DNA of 39,922 nucleotides, from assembly GCA_964497925.1 (NCBI GenBank), contig CAZCFE010000010.1, positions 1 to 39,922 on the forward strand, written 5' to 3'. Position numbers and translations under genes: made by a program. The DNA is from CAIYWZ01 sp964497925. GTDB taxonomy: Bacteria > Pseudomonadota > Alphaproteobacteria > CAIYWZ01. Positions 7,451 to 19,129 of this stretch are shown here, piece after piece. How positions within the stretch are numbered: position 1 is the first letter of the stretch; every line of letters starts with the position of its first letter. The notes under the pieces were generated by a model that worked only from the letters and a program-made list of their open reading frames with translations, searched no databases and had not been told where the DNA came from.

Positions 7451-9292
7451 ATGAATATTAACGAACGAGGAAAAAAAATGAAATATAACCACAAAAGTTC
7501 TCAAGTTTTGATGGGAGTTCTGATGAGCTTCTTGGCGTCCAATGCAGTAGTAGCCTCTGGTGCTGATAGTGCTGCAAAAGCCGCTGAAAGCGCAAATAAG
7601 GCTATGGCTGCTCAAGCAAAGGCAATGAAGCCGGCTGTTAAGGCGCTTGCAAAACCAGACGCTGGTTTGGTAAAGGCACCAAAGGCCGAGCCACAACAAG
7701 TAGCACAAGGTGCTGATGCAATTCGTTTCGTTTTGAATGGAATTTCAATTGAAGGAAATTCCGCAATTGCTGAAAGTAAGCTTAAAGAATTGTACTCTGG
7801 TAAAATTGGTAAAGAAATTGTTCTTTCTGAAGTTTACAAAATTGCAGAAGACATGGAAAAAGCATACAGAACAGCAGGATACGAATTCTGCCGTGTTTTG
7901 GTTCCAGCGCAAAAAGCAAGCGGTGGTATGATCAAGCTTGTTGTTGTTGAAACAGTCGTTGGCGAAGTAAAATTCGAAGGCGAAACAACTGGTCGTCAAG
8001 GCGTTTTGGAAACAATCAGAGCTGGTCTTTTGGCATCCAAGCCATTGCGTAACGCAGATTTAGAACGTTATGTTCTTTTGCTTAACGACATGGCCGGTGT
8101 TGAGGCAGTTGCAACTCTTTCACCTTCAAAAACACCAAATGCAACAGACGTGACATTTGCACTTAAATCAAAGCCATTTGATGTTGCTGTTGTTGTTGAT
8201 AACTCCAAGCCAAAGAATCTTGGAACAACACAAGCAATGGCTTCTGCATCTTTGAACAACGCAATGGGCATGTATGAAAAGCTCAGCGTAACAGCAGCAA
8301 GCGATTTTGGTTTTGAAAAAAGCCGTTATGTAAGAGGAGCTCTTTCCTTCTTGGTTCATGGCGAAGGTACAACGGCAACTCTTTCTGGAAACTATTCTGA
8401 TACAAAGCCAATCTCTGGCGATGACGCTGCGTCAAAGGCTATGGGAACATCAACGGGTGAAAACAAGGGATTTGGTTTTGACATGAGCCATCCTTTTGTT
8501 CGCTCACGTGCAATGAACGTGCGCATGAATGCCGGTGTTGATTACAAGAATTCCAAAACAACTATTACTGCAGTTAATAAGTCATTGACAGAATCAAAAA
8601 GCGATTTCCGCAGTGTGAACATTGGCGGAACATTTGATTTGGCTGACTCTACAGGCGGTGTAACTGTTTTGAATTTTGATGGAGAATTGGGTCTTGACAT
8701 TATGGATGCAACAAAGTCTGTAAAGGCTGCTGGAGCACAAAAAGGTTTCACAAACACATTCAAAAAAATCGAAGGTTCGTTGATGCGTTTGCAAACATTT
8801 GCAGGCGCTCCTGGGCTTTCTATCCAAGCGTCTATCACAGGTCAATATGCAGCTGATCCATTGCCAACTTCAAAAGAATTCAGCTTTGGTGGACGTGAAT
8901 ACGGCCGTGGTTTGGATACAGGTATTGCATCAGGTGATCATGGTTTTGCCGGAAAGCTTGAACTTCGTTATGCAATTCCACAAAATGCAATCAAAACAAT
9001 CCAACCATATGCATTTGTTGAATACGGATCTGTTTGGGATCGTGAAGATAAGCTTGAAACAAAGCCAGCAGATGATATAGCAGTTCGCTCCGCTTTCACA
9101 GCCGGTGGTGGTTTGAAAATTGACTTGGTTGAGTATGTATCCCTTTACGGTGAAGCAGCTTGGGTTCTTAAGCCATCCAAAGGTCTTGAAGAACAAATCA
9201 AGCCAGCGGCAGATGCAAAAGATGGCGATTCATTGTATGACCAAAAGAAGGGCAATATGCGCTTGTTTGCAGGGTTAACATTACGTTATTAA
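7451..9292 (+). CDS. Two-partner-secretion outer-membrane transporter (TpsB; ShlB/FhaC/HecB family)
   Basis: TpsB proteins are Omp85-superfamily barrels that export a large partner exoprotein across the outer membrane. The 613-residue product has a signal peptide (cleavage near SNAVVA), an Ala/Lys-rich linker, a POTRA domain (from about residue 93, FVLNGISIEGNSAI), a second POTRA-like segment (about 171-245) and a C-terminal barrel. The conserved L6-loop region is recognisable as GGREYGRGL (Arg486) followed by SGDHGFAGKLELRY, matching the family pattern GGxxxVRGY...GDxGxxxxxELR. The protein ends in TLRY with a terminal aromatic residue. Two in-frame starts are plausible: 7451 (GGAG six bases upstream) and 7478 (GAGG seven bases upstream), the latter giving a more compact signal peptide. 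The presumed exoprotein gene follows after 77 bases. Confidence 0.9.
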   Translation: MNINERGKKMKYNHKSSQVLMGVLMSFLASNAVVASGADSAAKAAESANKAMAAQAKAMKPAVKALAKPDAGLVKAPKAEPQQVAQGADAIRFVLNGISIEGNSAIAESKLKELYSGKIGKEIVLSEVYKIAEDMEKAYRTAGYEFCRVLVPAQKASGGMIKLVVVETVVGEVKFEGETTGRQGVLETIRAGLLASKPLRNADLERYVLLLNDMAGVEAVATLSPSKTPNATDVTFALKSKPFDVAVVVDNSKPKNLGTTQAMASASLNNAMGMYEKLSVTAASDFGFEKSRYVRGALSFLVHGEGTTATLSGNYSDTKPISGDDAASKAMGTSTGENKGFGFDMSHPFVRSRAMNVRMNAGVDYKNSKTTITAVNKSLTESKSDFRSVNIGGTFDLADSTGGVTVLNFDGELGLDIMDATKSVKAAGAQKGFTNTFKKIEGSLMRLQTFAGAPGLSIQASITGQYAADPLPTSKEFSFGGREYGRGLDTGIASGDHGFAGKLELRYAIPQNAIKTIQPYAFVEYGSVWDREDKLETKPADDIAVRSAFTAGGGLKIDLVEYVSLYGEAAWVLKPSKGLEEQIKPAADAKDGDSLYDQKKGNMRLFAGLTLRY

Positions 9293-9307
9293 TTTAAAAA
9301 AATAATG

Positions 9308-9334
9308 CCCATGGCGCCCTAAAGGGGCCATGGG
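9308..9334 (+). other. Strong intercistronic hairpin between transporter and exoprotein genes
   Basis: CCCATGGCGCCC (9308-9319), loop TAAA, then GGGGCCATGGG (9324-9334) pair over 11 bp with one bulged G. No U-tract follows on the plus strand, so it is not a standard intrinsic terminator for this operon. It could stabilise or process the mRNA between the two cistrons. On the minus strand it is followed by a T-rich stretch, but no minus-strand gene ends here. Confidence 0.6.
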
Positions 9335-9369
9335 GAAATAGTTGAAAATATATATAAAGGAAAACAAAC

Positions 9370-12300
9370 ATGACTTCTTTGAATTTAAAGAAAATCTTGA
9401 AAAACACATCATCTTTGGTGTTGCCAGCTGCGGCAATTTTTGCTGTAAGTGAAGGCGTACACGCGGGTGTTTCTGCAACACAACAGCAAACTGTCGCATT
9501 TGCTGGTTCACCTGTGGCAGGAAAAAACACTTTTGCTTCCGATTTGTCTGTTGCAAGAATCTCAAAAACTGCATTTGACGCAGAATTTGTAAACAAATTG
9601 GCATTGATCGAATCCGGTCAAGCTGGTGTGACACAAACTTTGGAAAAAACACTTACGAAAATGGGTGTAAAATATGTCTCAACCGTTGAAGGTTCAGCAA
9701 GCAGAATCAAAATGACTGTGGGCGCTGATTCTAACTTTGTTGCAAAAGATGCAAAATTGTTCTTCAACAAGGACAATGCATTTACAGTTGACGTTGTGGC
9801 TCAAAAAGGTCAAGTGCTCAAAGTCCAAGGTGAAATCGAAACAAACTCTCCTGCTTTGTTGGCATCCCGTGGTAACTGGCACATCGATGGCGCAGTTCTC
9901 AAAGGAAGAACATCCTTTGCAGCTGGTCACGAATATGTAGACAGCACAGGTTCAAAAATTAGAAACGTGAACGCACAAGGTTTTGTTGTTGTAACTGGTT
10001 ATAATTCCGCGCAATCTTTGGCCGATTCTGGTCTTGGTGATTTGGTTGCTTCAAACTTTGCTGGAAAAGGATATGTTCCTGTTTCCATTACAAACAAAGC
10101 GGGCTCTGTTGCAACTGTTGACTTGATTGGCGACGGAATGACTGTTTATGAAGCATCAGAAGCAAACTTGGAAACAGGTATGGAAATTGCGCGTGAAGCT
10201 GGTGATTTGACTGGATCCATTGCTGTTTTGAACGCAACTGGCGTTAAAGCAGTGATTGCTGGCATCGTCAACAGCCCAGTTCATGCAGGAACAATTGCAA
10301 GAATCGACCAAAAAGGCGAAGTTGAAATTGGTGGAAACATGGCTGCATTCAAGCACATTGATGGAGACATCAAGGCCGGAACTGTGCGCATGGATGCATC
10401 CGTTTTGGAAGCAGGCACATTAAAAGTAAAAGCAGACACTGTCACAATTGGTGATAGAGAGTCTCTTGAAGGTTTAAGCGGTGCTCAAGTAAAGGCAATC
10501 AAACTTGCAGGTCAAAACAAAACAATCAACGTAGTTCTTGGAAGCGGCGTTGAATTTGATGTAAAAGACATTCAAATTTTCGCTCAAAATGAACTTCACG
10601 ATTTCTCCACAATCACATCTGCAGGTGGTTACGTTGGAAAATTCGCACACACAATTAATGCGCAAGCTTTCCAAAATGTCAGCGGTCAGAGCGAATTCGT
10701 CTTCGACCCAAGCTATATCTGGGTGATGGATGATGCGTTTGTGAATGATGCTGCGAATTGGGTTGATGGTCTGTCTTTATTGACTAGGGCTGCTGCTGCA
10801 GAGCTTAACGCTGCTGCATCTGTTGCTGGTGGTGGTGGTGCTTCCGCTGCTGCTGCTGCTGCAATTACCATTCCAAATTCTGGTNNNNNNNNNNNNNNNN
10901 NNNNNNNNNNNNNNNNNNNNNNNNNNNNNNNNNNNNNNNNNNNNNNNNNNNNNNNNNNNNNNNNNNNNNNNNNNNNNNNNNNNNTGCTGCTAATGGTGAT
11001 GCTGATGTTTTAGCGATTGCGACTGCTGCTGCTCAGGCTGCTGCGTATATTAGAAGCCTTCCTGCTACGGCTGCTGCAGAGCTTAACGTTGCTGCATCTG
11101 TTGCTGCTGGTGGTGGTGCTTCCGCTGCTGCTGCTGCTGCAATTACCATTCCAAATTCTGGTGCGTATGTGAAGGCTATAGCTGACAAAGCTGCTCTTGT
11201 GCATGCTGCTAATGGTGATGCTGATGTTTTAGCGATTGCGACTGCTGCTGCTCAGGCTACAGGGCTGGGATTGAGTTATTCCACGACATCGAAAAAAACA
11301 ACCCTTTCTGATGCAGGGCGTGCGGCTTTGAAGGCTCGTATTGCGGCTTCAAACGCAATGAAGGATTGGAAGCTTGATAACATTAACGCGCATGTTGACG
11401 CGGCAACAAAAGCCGGTGGCGATAACTTTGCTGCAAACATTGCGGCAACTGATGGTCACTTTGGAACAGCCAACGGAGCAACTGGATTTGCTCTCAACTT
11501 CGATGCCGATATCGACAGCGCAGTATTCTTACGCGCATCTGATGTATCTGCAATGTGGGGTAAGGCGGCAAACGGAAACGTCACATTGCTTGCTGAAAAC
11601 AATATTTATGTTATGGGGGCTATTACAACTGCAAATGCAGGTGCAGGTGATTTGGTTCTTAAAGCAGGTGGACGCGTATTCTTGGGAGATGATATCACTG
11701 GCACAAATGCTGCGGGTCGAACAAACATCATTATCCAAGCAGGCGTGAATGATAGACTTATAGGTGGTAACCATGTTGTTGGTGGCGGTAATGCTCCACG
11801 CTTTATTGACGACGCAACAGGCTTTGCAAAAACTGCGGGAGCAGGTGCCCTCGATGATTTAAGTCGCGGTTTCTATATGAGCCGTGGCGCCACAATAACT
11901 GGTGATCAAACACCTGCAAACCAAACCTATATCTCTATTCAAGTAAAAGATAACAGAGCAAATGGTTTTGCCGCTGGTGATTTGTCCTTGAGTAACATCG
12001 TTCTCCCAGTCCATAACGTGAACGCTGCTGGTCAAGCTTTATTCCTTGCCAACAGAACAGGCGGGGATATCCAAATGGTTCAAGGCACAAGCGCTGATCT
12101 TGAAGCTGCAATTGCTGCGATTAATGGAATGGGTGATGGTGCTTTAACAAATGCGGCCGTTAAACAAGCTGTGAAAAAAGCTATTACCAATTCTTATGGA
12201 ACAGATGCGACATCCGTGTTTGATAGACAAGCTGTTCTTGAAGCAAAAAGAGTTGCTGGAACAATTGTTGCTGGAACAGAAGACGTTGAGCTTGCTGCGT

Positions 12301-15300
12301 TAAACGACCAAATAGCTGCACTTGATGCGGTTATCGGTGGTGGAGCCTTTGCAAATAAAGCTGCCGCTATCGCGCAATTAAACGGAATGTCAACAGGTAT
12401 CCAAGTTCCAAATGTTGCCGCACAGGTCACACCAGTTGTATTCCTCACAACAAAAAATGGTAATGTTGGAAGCCAGGATCACGCAATGCGTATCTCAACT
12501 ATGGGTGCGATGTCTGCTGCGATGTCTGTTGTTGGAAATGTTGGCGGTGCTGTATACTTACAATCTTCAACAGCTGATGGCAAACATCTTGTTCAAGGAT
12601 TTAATTTTGGTGCTCCTTATAATAACGTGCTATCAGGACTTCTTCAAGGCGATCTTGCTATTTTTAAAGCTGATGGAGCATTTAGAAATGTTGCTGGTGC
12701 TGCTATTGCAGATGTCAATGCATATCTTGGTGCGGCAGGTGCTGTTGAGGGTATTGCTGGTCCTGATAAAGTCGCTCAATCTTCTTTCTTCGGTATCAAA
12801 GCCGGCGGTGATGTTGTTATTCAAAAAGATGGCGTAGCTGGAGCATTCCAGTTTGCCGATCAAACTGCAGGTGCAGACTCTTCCTACTGGGGTGGTTCAA
12901 TTGTAACTGCTGCAGATAAGAATGTGATTTTGCGTTCACAAACAAACTTTACAACAGCTGCAAACAATGACAGAGCTGCAATCAAGGGCGGAAATGTTGT
13001 TCTTATTTCCGGAACTGGTGTTGGTGGTGCCGAGCATATCCCAGTTTCTGCTGCTCATGTTTTGGGTTATTCAAACGCAGGTGCGTTTAATGTTAAATCA
13101 CTCGACAACACAACTGTTGCAACAGAGTCAAATGACGTAGTTGCGTACATGTTTGATGCGCAAGGTGCAAAGGTTGATATCGTTGCTGTTGGTGCTCCAA
13201 ATCCAGTTGCAAAAGAAGACGTTCAAGCAACACATCTTGTTTCTGGCCGTGTGTGGAACGTTAAAACAGTTGACGGTGCAGCCATCATTTCTGCTCCAAA
13301 TGACAAAGAAGTCACACTTGGAAAAGCAAAAGATGGAAAGCTTGCAACAATTGAAACAGTAGGTGCTGCTAATCACATTGCTCTTAGTGCAAAACAAGTG
13401 GTATTAACAGAAGGTCACAAACTTAAAGTAACAGCCGATGATGCAAACGTATCTGTCACAAACCATGACGCAGACCTTGGAACATCGGATCTGCCAATTC
13501 TAATCGAAGGTCAAGATGCTGTTCGTGGTGGTGTGTTGAGTGTTGTTCTTAACAGCGCAGACAAATCTGCACATGTTCGCACAATCGGAAACTTCACACT
13601 TGACAACATCGTTGTAACTGGAACAGGTAACGTGTTTATGGATGGTTTAGATGCGGCGCGCAACGAAACTGACACAGCAAAGAAAACAACAAAGCACAGC
13701 ATTTTGACATTGGCAAACAATGCTGCTGCAATTTCTGCCGAAAATGGCCGTGTTGAAATTAAGGCCGGTGAAATTGATGGTGCTGGTGCAAACTCCGGTG
13801 TGACTGGTTCGAGCGTTTCATTACTTGCTGTTGAAAGCACAAATATGAGCGATGATCTACTTTTAAAGCCTGCTTTACTTGCTCATAAATACAACACAGG
13901 TGCAATTGGTCGCACACATGCAATCACACTTTCAAAAGCTGGAACTGCAGGAACAGGTGTGAAATTTGAAGCTTATGGTGATAAGCAAGTAGGCTTTAAT
14001 TCAAGGCTTGCCACAGATGGTGAAAATCTGGTTATTACAGGAACACCTATTTCAACAGATGCAGATTTTATCGCTAAAGATGTTGCTGGTGTTAAAACAG
14101 CAAAAGGTGGTTTGATTTCTGTAACCGTAACAACTCCTGGCGCAACTGATTCAAAGCTCATTCTTGGAACAACAAGAACAGGTGCAGAAGAAGAAAATGA
14201 AACAGTATTGTCCGCGCAAGGTGGCCTAATTGTATTTAACCTTGGCCATGATTCCAAAGTTCATGTTGCAAGCGAATACACACTCATCACATCTGCTGGT
14301 TTGAGCCTTAACGGCGGTAATGCTGGTGCGGAAATTGGGCAAAGAGAATACTTTGTAAAAGATAATGCCAACACAAACAAGCGTTTGTGGTGGGCGCCAA
14401 CTCCTGCAGCAGATAAAGACATGGGCACAGGCCTTGGTCTCTTAACCGGTGCCTTTGCAGGTTCCGCTCTTGTTCAAGTCTGGGGTGATGTAGCTTTGGG
14501 TACAACCACTGCAGTTGCAGAAGACAGACCAAATGGCATTCATGCATCTGGTGCAAACTATGACAGCGCTGTTTTGAAAGAAGCTGTGCAGTCTATCGGG
14601 TTAAAGTTTGCAGCAACCGAAGGCGCTTATGCAGATGCTGGCCGTAGAGCTGCTGCTGCTGCTGCTGTTGTTGCTGGGTCTAGAGCCGGAGAAACAATTG
14701 CTCAAATTCGTGCGCGCGTTGCTGTTACAGAACAGGCAGAGTTTGATAATGCACTCATTGGTAGCTATGCCGACTTCCAAACATTCTCCAACGACGGGTT
14801 CTTATACCTTTCTTCTCTTGATGAAGACAGCACAGGCGGTGGAAAGATTTATCTCTCACACACATCCGCGAATGCTTTTGGCGTAACAGGACAAGCAGTT
14901 GTTGATGCGGCTTATCTTGGCTACATGGGCAAAAGTGGTTATGGCACAAATGCTGATGCAGATCACGGTGCAATTAATATGGCCGCAAATGCGCGCATCG
15001 TTTTGAATGTTGCAAATGTTGGTGATTTTGATGCATCTGCGCTTGATAACAAAGCAGCAGGTGTTCCTTTAGCTCCAGTTCAAACAAAGCGTGTTAAATT
15101 GCGTGCTGCTGCTGGTAATGCTTATGCATTTGGTGAGTCGAAAAAAGCCTTCTTCCATGTTGCAAACAATGCAGCAGGTGTTCTTAATATTGGCGCAGTA
15201 GATGCAAACAGTGTTTATGATATTGCAGCTAAGTTCTCAGTTGCCGATGCTGGTGATGTTGGAAAAAACCCACTTGTTAACAGAATGCGCAATTTCACAA

Positions 15301-18300
15301 TGACAGGTGAAGATTCCGTGTTTGATTTAACTGGTTCTGCAACACCAAATGCTGGTATTGTCGCCTTAACAGGTGATGCGGCGAAAAAGCCAATTGTTTC
15401 TTCTGGAACAGTTTCTATCTCCACAGCAAGCGCATTCACAGCGCCAGCAGGCGTTGCAATCTCAGCAAAAGACCTCAGCGTAAAAGCTGCAACTGTTGCA
15501 GCTGGAGCACCTAACGCTCTTGTTCTTGATAACGTGACTGGCACAGTTTCTATCGAAGCAACTGCTGGAGCAGCACATGTAAAGCGTACTGTGGCTGGTG
15601 ATGTAACGCTTTCTAAATTTAAAGCAACGGCACCTTCAACAATTGATCTTCCTGAAGAAGGCAAACTCAAACTTGCCGATAATTTTGAAGGGTCAAGCAT
15701 GATTACAATCGCTCTTCCAAAGGGTGGTCTTGTCATTGGTGGCGCTGCAACATTTGAAGGTGGATTCGATCTAACACAAAAAGATGCCTTTACTTTGGAA
15801 AGCCTTCTTAAATCAGGCGGAAATGTTATAATCACATCAACCAGTGGCGCAATCACAACTTCAGGTGACAAGGGTCTTCTTGAATTTACAGTTCTTGCAA
15901 ATCTTTCCTTAACTGCGCAAGGCGGAAAAATTGGTGGAAGTGAAACAAATTCAGCATTTAAAGTTAAAAACGACGCTGGAGTTGTAACCCTTGTGAGCGC
16001 GGTTTCTGCTCCTGGGGTAAACATCAGCGCAAGCAAAGATGTGACATTGGCAAATGCTCCAGGCGCAATTTCATCAACACACGGAAATGCTGTTGTAAAA
16101 GCAGGTGGCGTGATGACATTTGATGCGGGCACAACAATTACTGCTCCACAAGGCGCAATCGAACTTGCAGCAAATAGTTATGTAGGTATTGCAGCAGCAG
16201 ATACACTTACAGCAAAGAAGGTGACTATCGGATTTGTTGGCGACAATGCAGTATTTAATTTGGGCGCACTTGATCGTGATGTTTTCCATGTTGATGTGGC
16301 AGAACTTGTTTTGGGTTCAGCAACTGATAAAGTTGACTATCAAATGACAGCTGGTACACAATTCCATCAAAAAGCAAACTTGAAGAAAATCTTCATTGGT
16401 GGTCAAAAAATCACAGGCGGTAACAGTGTGTCATTCGTTGATGGTTCATCATTAGAACTTCAAATTGCAGAAGATGTGGCAACATCCTTTACTGCAGAAA
16501 ACCTTGCTGCTCATAAAATGTCAGTTTCAGGTAAAGTTGGTTCTTTAACTGCTTCAACATTTACAAACACTGTGACATTTGATGGTCTTGAAGTTGAAAA
16601 AGCTGCAGGCATTACGTTTGCAGGCGCCGCACCAACAATTGGTGACAAAGGTTTGACTGTTGGTGAAAAATTGACTTTGGTTTTGGGTGGGTTTGTTCCT
16701 GCTGGAGAAGGGGTTATTAAGGCGGCTGCTTTGGATTTGACAACAGATGCAATTGCTGCTCCTGCAAAGACAATCAAAACCCAAGTTGGTGAGCTTGTTG
16801 TGCGTGCGGCAGCTGCTACAACTGCTTTGACGATCGATAACGAATCTGAGGCTGTTGTTTTGGCTGAAGTTTCGGTTCTAACTGCGCAAGACTTTACTTT
16901 AAAGCAAAAAGGTAATGTTGTATTTAAGGATGCAGGTGCTTTGAATGGCGCCGCTCATAATGTTTCATTGCTTGTTGATGGAACTGTTGACACGGCTGAT
17001 TCAACTCCAGGAACCGTTCATGTAACTGCAGCTGGTTTCACATTTACTGGTAACACAGCTGATTCAACACTTAAAACAGCTGTTGCCACATTTACACCAA
17101 AAGACGTTGTAAAAGTGACTTTGGATAACACTGGGACAGACCTTGGTGTTCAAAAAGGAACCGGTAAAGAAGGTTACGCAAGCTATACAACAGGAGTAAA
17201 TAACTTAACTGTTGCGGGCAAGCAAACTGGCTTTAACACAATCATCTTCTCATCTGATGTTATTGATGGAAGCACACACAAAAGAGATAACTTTGAAGGT
17301 CTCAAGACTTTGGGTCTTAAGACAAAAGAAGTTGCGCTTTTGGGCGATAAGGTTGTGTTTGGGGCTGGAACGCCTTTGGCTGTAAAAAATGCAAATATTC
17401 ATCTTGCAGGCCTTAACAAGGCTGTTGCAGAAAAAGATGCAGCGGTTGCAAAGGCAAAAGCTGATTTGGCTGCAAACACAGACGACGCTCGTAAAACTGT
17501 TCTTACAACTGCTGTAACAACCGCAGAAACTGCACTAACAGCGGCACAAACTGCTGTAACTGCCTATACAACTGATGTTGGGGGTGTTGTTGGGGCATGG
17601 AAAACTGCACAAGACAACCTTAAAGCAGTGGCTAACACAGATATGCCAAAGTTTGTTTCAAGCTTGATTTTGGGTGGATCCGATGCTTTGGTTGTGGATG
17701 CTGGTTCATATGGAAATCAATCTTTGGAACTTGAAGGGTTCATTTCTTTGAACGATGGCGTAACTTTTGTGTCTCCATCATTTGGCTTTAATCACACAGA
17801 TGCATCTGCGCTTGCGTTTAAGGGTTCATTTGCAAAGGTTAAAGGGACATCTGCAGGTGATGTGTCTGTTATAACAACGGCTTCTGATCTTTCAGGTTCG
17901 GTAAAAGCGCCAAATATGGTTCTTTCTGCTGCTGAAACATTTGGTAAAACAGGTGGTTTGAAGGTTGATGGAGTTGCAACATTTGCAGGAAAAGCAAAGA
18001 TTGCAACAATAAATGCCGTTTCTGGATCAACAGTTGCTGATCTTGGCGCGCTTGAAGTGATGAACGCTTCCGGTGAACTGAAGATCTTTACTGGCGATAC
18101 AAAGGGAGTTTTGAAAACTTTCGCATTTGACGGCGCAAAGGATGAACATCTTAGCTTGACAAGTGTCGTTTTCAAGGCGCCAAAAGTTGTGATTACCGTT
18201 GCTGGTGATGAAGCACAAATTTCAGGCGCAGTGAATGACACGTCTTTGACGGATGTTTCTCTTTATGCAAACAGCTTTGATCTTAACGGTTTTGTGATCA

Positions 18301-18860
18301 GCAAAGATGGTAAGCTTGTTGCAGCAAAAGACGCAAATCTTGAAAAAGCAGCAAAGGCAAAGATCCTTGGGTTCAATGGTCTTGAAGCAGCTGTTTATGC
18401 AGTCGATGGTCTTGTAACAGGTGAAGGGTCATTGAAAAAAGTTGGTTCATTCAAGCACAAAGGCATGCCAATTGCTGAAACGTCAGAAATTGACTTGGCA
18501 GAGCTTGACGGCAATGATATGGGCGAATGGGATATCAATGAATTGAAGCTTGCCAAGAAAATCATGATTGATGGAGTTCAGGAAGATGCTGATGGCATAG
18601 AAGGTTTGCAGTTTATCGCACACAACGTTGCCAGTGAAGCTGACTTCCATGCATTCTTAAAAGCCTTGAAAGATGCAAAAATTGCAGCCAGTGAGATGGG
18701 TAATGTTGTTAACAGTGCTGTCAAGACTGTAAACACTCAAACATCCTTTATCGGTAAAAAATCAGCACAATTCTCGCTGACAGACACCACTTTTGTTGAA
18801 GCTGTAAAAACTCAAGCAGTTTCAGGAAAAATCAAGAGAAAAGGCTTTCTAGTCCAATAA
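9370..18860 (+). CDS. Giant two-partner-secretion exoprotein (TpsA-like adhesin), interrupted by an assembly gap
   Basis: One gene appears as two open segments, 9370-10884 and 10986-18860, separated by 100 N. The segments rejoin in frame if the true gap is 41 bases plus multiples of 219, giving about 3,143 residues with the minimum gap. The product has a signal peptide ending near VSEGVHAG, then a long beta-helix-like region rich in Gly, Ala, Val and Thr with motifs such as GGNVVLISGTG and KAGGDVVIQKDG. A W-x12-W element (Trp451-Trp464) is followed by an Ala-rich 73-residue repeat. An Ala-rich helical insertion lies at 17413-17640. I see no cysteine and no C-terminal barrel. Position just downstream of the FhaC-type transporter makes it the likely secreted partner, although the canonical NPNGI motif of TPS domains is not obvious. 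AAGGA precedes the ATG. A terminator follows. Confidence 0.85.
10801..11258 (+). repeat. 219-bp (73-residue) tandem repeat inside the exoprotein gene
   Basis: Bases 10985-11039 recur 219 bases later at 11204-11258. Bases 10801-10884 recur at 11079-11162 with two differences (Ala to Val and Gly to Ala codons). Each unit encodes AELN-AASVA, a Gly/Ala tract, ITIPNSGAYVKAIADKAALV and ANGDADVLAIATAAAQA. Short GCT/GGT tracts lie within the unit. At least two partial copies are present and the assembly gap falls between them, so the real copy number is unknown. Confidence 0.88.
10885..10984. other. Assembly gap of exactly 100 N
   Basis: The run is exactly 100 N, the usual placeholder for a gap of unknown length. 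It sits in a near-identical tandem repeat, which explains why assembly failed. The left flank ends at the repeat phase equivalent to base 11162 and the right flank resumes at the phase of base 11204, so the smallest filling is 41 bases. Confidence 0.95.
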
Positions 18861-18881
18861 CTCTTAAATCTTAACTAAACC

Positions 18882-18917
18882 AAAAAACCCCTGGAAAGAA
18901 ATTCCCAGGGGTTTTTT
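18882..18917 (+). terminator. Intrinsic terminator after the exoprotein gene
   Basis: CCCCTGG (18888-18894) pairs with CCAGGGG (18905-18911), flanked by AAAAAA and TTTTTT. The stem followed by the T-run 22 bases after the stop codon is a textbook rho-independent terminator. The A and T flanks make it potentially bidirectional. Confidence 0.9.
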
Positions 18918-19011
18918 ATTGTAGCTTTTTAAGAATAAAAAAGAGGTGTGTGTATTTTGCAACAATGAATTTTAAAGTATGTCTTTTTAAGAAAAACAAG
19001 ATATGAAACGA

Positions 19012-19040
19012 TTGACCTTTTCTAAGGGATGGAGTATTAT
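19012..19040 (+). promoter_or_regulatory. Candidate sigma-70 promoter of the lipoprotein-barrel gene
   Basis: TTGACC (19012-19017), a 17-base spacer and TATTAT (19035-19040) each match consensus in five of six positions. A leader of about 83 bases would precede the ATG at 19130. Together with the upstream terminator, this makes the gene its own transcription unit. Confidence 0.65.
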
Positions 19041-19129
19041 TGATCATTGATGGGATTTGTCGTAATTTTATAGCATCTTCTGTGGTAAATATTAATTAAC
19101 AATTAACAAATTTAAGGAATAGAATTAAA

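Noticed and set aside
10801..11258. CRISPR array
   Set aside because: The repeats are long, contiguous and coding (73 residues per unit) with no spacers or cas genes.
15215..16132. A 305-residue minus-strand open frame inside the exoprotein gene
   Set aside because: It is an antisense shadow of a GCT/GCA-rich coding frame with no ribosome-binding site, promoter or recognisable domain.
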